A stretch of 8,032 bases of DNA from Candidatus Dormiibacterota bacterium (GTDB lineage Bacteria > Chloroflexota > Dormibacteria > Aeolococcales > Aeolococcaceae): NCBI GenBank assembly GCA_003136295.1, contig PLDZ01000081.1, forward strand, positions 32,190-40,221, read 5' to 3'. Shown here in pieces: positions 5,950 through 8,032 of this stretch. A program made the translations under genes and the position numbers. The notes under the pieces are model-generated. The model did not search any database, was not told where the DNA came from, and was given only the letters and a program-made list of their open reading frames with translations. Numbering within the stretch: the stretch's first letter is position 1; each line of letters begins with the position of its first letter.

Positions 5950-6717
5950 ATGAGCCAGATCGCACTCCAGTCTGGGGAGCCGGCGGGCGCGCCAACTGTC
6001 AAGCCGCCGCCGGTCCTGGAATTGCGCGGTGTGGATGTCTTCTACGGACGCGTTCAGGCGTTACACCACGTGTCCCTGGAGGTTGGCGAGGGCGAAATCG
6101 TTGCCCTCATCGGCAGCAATGGCGCCGGCAAGACGACGACACTGCGGACGATCAGTGGGTTGGTTCGCCCCGCGCGTGGCGAGGTTCTGCTGCGGGGCAA
6201 GCCGATCCACCAAGTCGGCGCTGAACGCATTGCCCGCCTGGGGATCGGCCACGCACCGGAGGGACGCCGGCTGTTCTCGCGCATGACCGTACGCGAGAAC
6301 CTGGAGATGGGCGCCTATTCCCGACGCGACCGCGCAGGCATCCGGACGGACTTCGAGCGTGTCTTCACGCTCTTTCCCCGAATGCGTGAGCGACAGTCTC
6401 AGCTGGCAGGCAGTCTGAGCGGCGGCGAGCAGCAGATGGTGGCCATCGGCCGGGCTCTCATGAGCGACCCAACCGTGCTCCTGCTGGATGAGCCCTCGCT
6501 GGGCCTCGCGCCGATCCTGGTGGACGCAATCTTCGAGGTGGTGCGTGAGATCAACTCCAGGGGCAGGACGATCCTGTTGATCGAGCAGAACGCGTTGCTG
6601 GCGCTCAAGACGGCATCGAGAGGCTACGTCCTGGAAACCGGCAACGTCGTGCTCTCCGGTCCCGCGGAAGAGCTGCTGACCTCCGCGGACGTGCAGCGCG
6701 CCTACCTGGGCATGTAA
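5950..6717 (+). CDS. livF: Branched-chain amino acid ABC transporter ATP-binding protein LivF
   Basis: This is the second ATPase of the HAAT importer, expected to form a heterodimer with LivG under LivH/LivM. It has 255 residues from the ATG at 5950; upstream in-frame alternatives are ATG 5935 and TTG 5923. None has an SD sequence, so the start is tentative. I prefer 5950 because it removes a non-conserved stretch and fits a near-leaderless transcript. From 5950: Walker A GSNGAGKT (55-62), HAPEGRRLF (101-109) in the Q-loop region, signature LSGGEQQ (156-162), Walker B LLLDEP (D180, E181), D-loop LGLAP and IEQNA (211-215). Gln at the switch-His position and the APEGRR motif are typical of LivF and separate it from LivG. 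The ending VQRAYLGM is also typical. The core length is normal for LivF, and the stop is TAA. The odd point is location: it is transcribed away from livKHMG across 181 bp instead of following livG. Confidence 0.94.
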   Translation: MSQIALQSGEPAGAPTVKPPPVLELRGVDVFYGRVQALHHVSLEVGEGEIVALIGSNGAGKTTTLRTISGLVRPARGEVLLRGKPIHQVGAERIARLGIGHAPEGRRLFSRMTVRENLEMGAYSRRDRAGIRTDFERVFTLFPRMRERQSQLAGSLSGGEQQMVAIGRALMSDPTVLLLDEPSLGLAPILVDAIFEVVREINSRGRTILLIEQNALLALKTASRGYVLETGNVVLSGPAEELLTSADVQRAYLGM

Positions 6718-6751
6718 CCGAGCCAAATCCAAGGACCCTCTCAACCCCGTT

Positions 6752-6755
6752 AGGA
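6752..6755 (+). promoter_or_regulatory. Weak ribosome site or -10-like element before the membrane protein gene
   Basis: AGGA lies 9 nt before the ATG at 6765 and may act as an SD sequence. The same stretch, TAGGAT (6751-6756), also fits a TANNNT -10 element whose transcript would start almost at the ATG. The sequence cannot decide between them. The 47 bp between livF and this gene hold no hairpin terminator, so readthrough from livF is possible. Confidence 0.35.
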
Positions 6756-6764
6756 TCTTCGGTT

Positions 6765-7490
6765 ATGGTCTTCGCTGCAGTTGCGAGTGGACTGAGTGCA
6801 GCGTTTGCTGTGGTGGTCTTCCTGAGGTTCCGTCGAAGCCGGCGTCCTGCATTCGCGGCCTGGACTCTCGGATTGCTCATCTTTGCCGGCGCAGCGGCGT
6901 TCCAGGCGGCGGGAGAGACCGGCGGCTGGTCGCCGGCGGTCTTCCGCGGTTTCTACCTGCTGGGTGGAGTGCTCGGAGTCATCTATCTGGCGCTCGGCAC
7001 CATCTTTCTTCTCGCTCCGCGCCGGGTGGCCTGGGCGTGCGCCGTCATCCTTGCCGCGATCACGCTCGTGCTCGCCGTCGACGCTGCCGTGATCCCGGTC
7101 GATGCCGCCAAGCTCACCACCGCCAAGGGGGTGCTGGGCGACGCGATCCAGCAGGGGTCGCTGCTCTTCATCGGAGTGGTGTTCCTCAACATCATCGGAA
7201 CCCTGGTGCTCGTCGGTGGATCTGCGTGGTCGGCGTATCGCTTCATTCGCGACCACGCTGGGATCGACCGGGTGATCTGCAACGTGCTGCTCACCGGAGG
7301 TGCGTTGATCATTGCGGCCGGCTTCACAGCGGCAAAGACCGTCGGCATCGGCGACCTCGATATCCTCGGCGCATACGAGGCCGCGGGAATCGCGATCATG
7401 TTCGCCGGATTCCTCGCCCTCGGAAAGGTCGGAGTGCGGAGTGCCGCCTCATCCCCGTCGGGGCCTGCAAGAGCAACCTCCGGGTCGTGA
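6765..7490 (+). CDS. Uncharacterised seven-helix membrane protein
   Basis: I do not recognise this 241-residue protein. It is strongly hydrophobic, with about seven predicted helices at roughly 2-20, 28-48, 59-83, 88-108, 131-157, 167-188 and 202-222. The first loop is basic (RFRRSRR, 21-27), which suggests the N-terminus faces outside and this loop faces the cytoplasm. The C-terminal tail (about 225-241) is Ser/Pro/Ala-rich and probably disordered. Loops contain few polar residues and no clear catalytic, heme or metal motif. There is no soluble domain, so a sensor kinase or enzyme fused to the helices can be excluded in this frame. The ATG at 6765 has AGGA 9 nt upstream. The TGA stop overlaps the GTG of the next gene (GTGA), so the two are probably co-translated. 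The gene follows livF by 47 bp on the same strand. A role in transport or sensing linked to the aminotransferase is only a guess. Confidence 0.75.
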   Translation: MVFAAVASGLSAAFAVVVFLRFRRSRRPAFAAWTLGLLIFAGAAAFQAAGETGGWSPAVFRGFYLLGGVLGVIYLALGTIFLLAPRRVAWACAVILAAITLVLAVDAAVIPVDAAKLTTAKGVLGDAIQQGSLLFIGVVFLNIIGTLVLVGGSAWSAYRFIRDHAGIDRVICNVLLTGGALIIAAGFTAAKTVGIGDLDILGAYEAAGIAIMFAGFLALGKVGVRSAASSPSGPARATSGS

Positions 7491-8032
7491 GCGGGATGCT
7501 GGCGGCCGCCAATGCGGCGACGTGGCGTGAGCGCGACGCCGAACTGATCGCCGCCGCCTATCACCGCTACTCGAACCTTGTGGTCGAGAGCGCCGAGGGC
7601 GCGCATCTGCACACGGTCGACGGCCGCGACGTGCTGGACTTCGGCTGCGGCATCGGGGGCACCAACCTCGGGCATCGCCATCCGGCGGTGGTCGCCGCCG
7701 TACACGACCAGGTCGATCGTCTCTGGCACACCTCGGTCACCGCCTTCCATCCGAAGATGATCGAGGCCGCGGCTGCGCTTGTCTCGATCCTGCCGCCGTC
7801 GCTTGACCAGGTGTTCCTCACCAACTCCGGCGCGGAGGCGGTGGAGGGAGCCATGAAGCTGGCCCGGCGCGCAACCGGGCGTGGCGACATCATCGCGTTC
7901 GTCGGCGGCTTCCACGGGCGGACGTACGGAGCACTCTCGCTCACCGCGAGCAAGGCCGCCTACCGCCGCGGCATGGGACCGCTGCTGCCCGGCGTCCACC
8001 ACATCCGCTACCCGTACTGCTTCCGCTATTGC
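7487..8032 (+). CDS. Class III PLP-dependent aminotransferase, N-terminal part (GabT-like; runs off right edge)
   Basis: The frame is open from 7487 to the window end, 182 codons, without a stop. The sequence reads like the N-terminal 40% of a class III aminotransferase. There is a DGRDVLDFGCGIGGTNLGHR stretch (45-64) with HPAVVAAV after it, then FLTNSGAEAVEGAMKLARRA (110-129). In the latter, Ser114-Gly115-Ala116 should hold the PLP phosphate and Glu117 is conserved. GGFHGRTYGALSLTASKAAY (140-159) follows, with Phe142-His143 expected next to the PLP ring. The Schiff-base lysine would lie beyond the edge. The best overall resemblance is to 4-aminobutyrate aminotransferase-like enzymes, but ornithine-, lysine- or racemase-type members cannot be excluded. 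The visible end has YPYCFRYC (175-182), which looks like the start of a Cys-containing segment seen in some members. The start is GTG at 7487, overlapping the previous stop by 4 bp, or ATG at 7496; neither has a strong SD. It could process an amino acid brought in by the nearby transporter. Confidence 0.9.
   Translation, partial: MSGMLAAANAATWRERDAELIAAAYHRYSNLVVESAEGAHLHTVDGRDVLDFGCGIGGTNLGHRHPAVVAAVHDQVDRLWHTSVTAFHPKMIEAAAALVSILPPSLDQVFLTNSGAEAVEGAMKLARRATGRGDIIAFVGGFHGRTYGALSLTASKAAYRRGMGPLLPGVHHIRYPYCFRYC

Noticed and set aside
6718..6764. Possible terminator between livF and the membrane protein gene
   Set aside because: No inverted repeat with a T-run could be found in this 47-bp gap.
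6983..8002. Long open frame on the minus strand (339 codons) opposite the membrane protein and the aminotransferase
   Set aside because: Its product is Arg/His/Asp/Gly-rich with no recognisable motif. It lies antisense to two well-supported coding genes and is explained by the high GC content.
1..8032. Mobile elements, CRISPR repeats, tRNA or defence genes
   Set aside because: No transposase, integrase, regularly spaced repeats, tRNA-like cloverleaf or defence-family motif was seen on either strand. The content is a metabolic/transport locus.

Overview
The window is GC-rich, densely coded bacterial DNA. Several starts are GTG, and some genes have weak or no Shine-Dalgarno (SD) sequences. This fits a high-GC soil-type lineage such as Actinomycetota, Chloroflexota or Dormibacterota. 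There is no rRNA or other phylogenetic marker, so the assignment is an impression only. I see no rRNA, tRNA, CRISPR array, insertion sequence or phage gene.

Layout. (1) Positions 3-773, plus strand: the C-terminal part of a protein of probable beta-propeller type, entering from the left edge. (2) Positions 789-5768, minus strand: a four-gene cluster read right to left, livK (lipoprotein substrate-binding protein), livH and livM (permeases) and livG (ATPase). It encodes a branched-chain/hydrophobic amino acid (HAAT family) ABC importer. livH/livM and livM/livG overlap by a few bases. livK is separated from livH by 93 bp holding a strong intrinsic-terminator hairpin. (3) Positions 5769-5949: a 181-bp divergent control region with two palindromes and promoter-like elements. 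(4) Positions 5950-6717, plus strand: livF, the second ATPase, placed divergently instead of after livG. (5) Positions 6765-7490: an unrecognised seven-helix membrane protein. (6) Positions 7487-8032: the first 182 codons of a PLP-dependent class III aminotransferase, overlapping the membrane protein by 4 bp and running off the right edge.

How the genes fit together. LivK would capture an amino acid or related solute outside the membrane. LivH and LivM would form the channel, and LivG plus LivF would power it. The aminotransferase nearby could act on the imported compound; this is inference from proximity. The hairpin after livK probably lets the binding protein be made in excess over the permease. 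The divergent region probably coordinates livF with livKHMG.

The window is mainly a conventional transporter locus. The features most worth a second look are the split livF, the attenuating hairpin, the long extra N-terminal membrane region of LivM, the palindromes in the divergent promoter region and the unknown membrane protein coupled to the aminotransferase. I do not see convincing evidence for an entirely new system.
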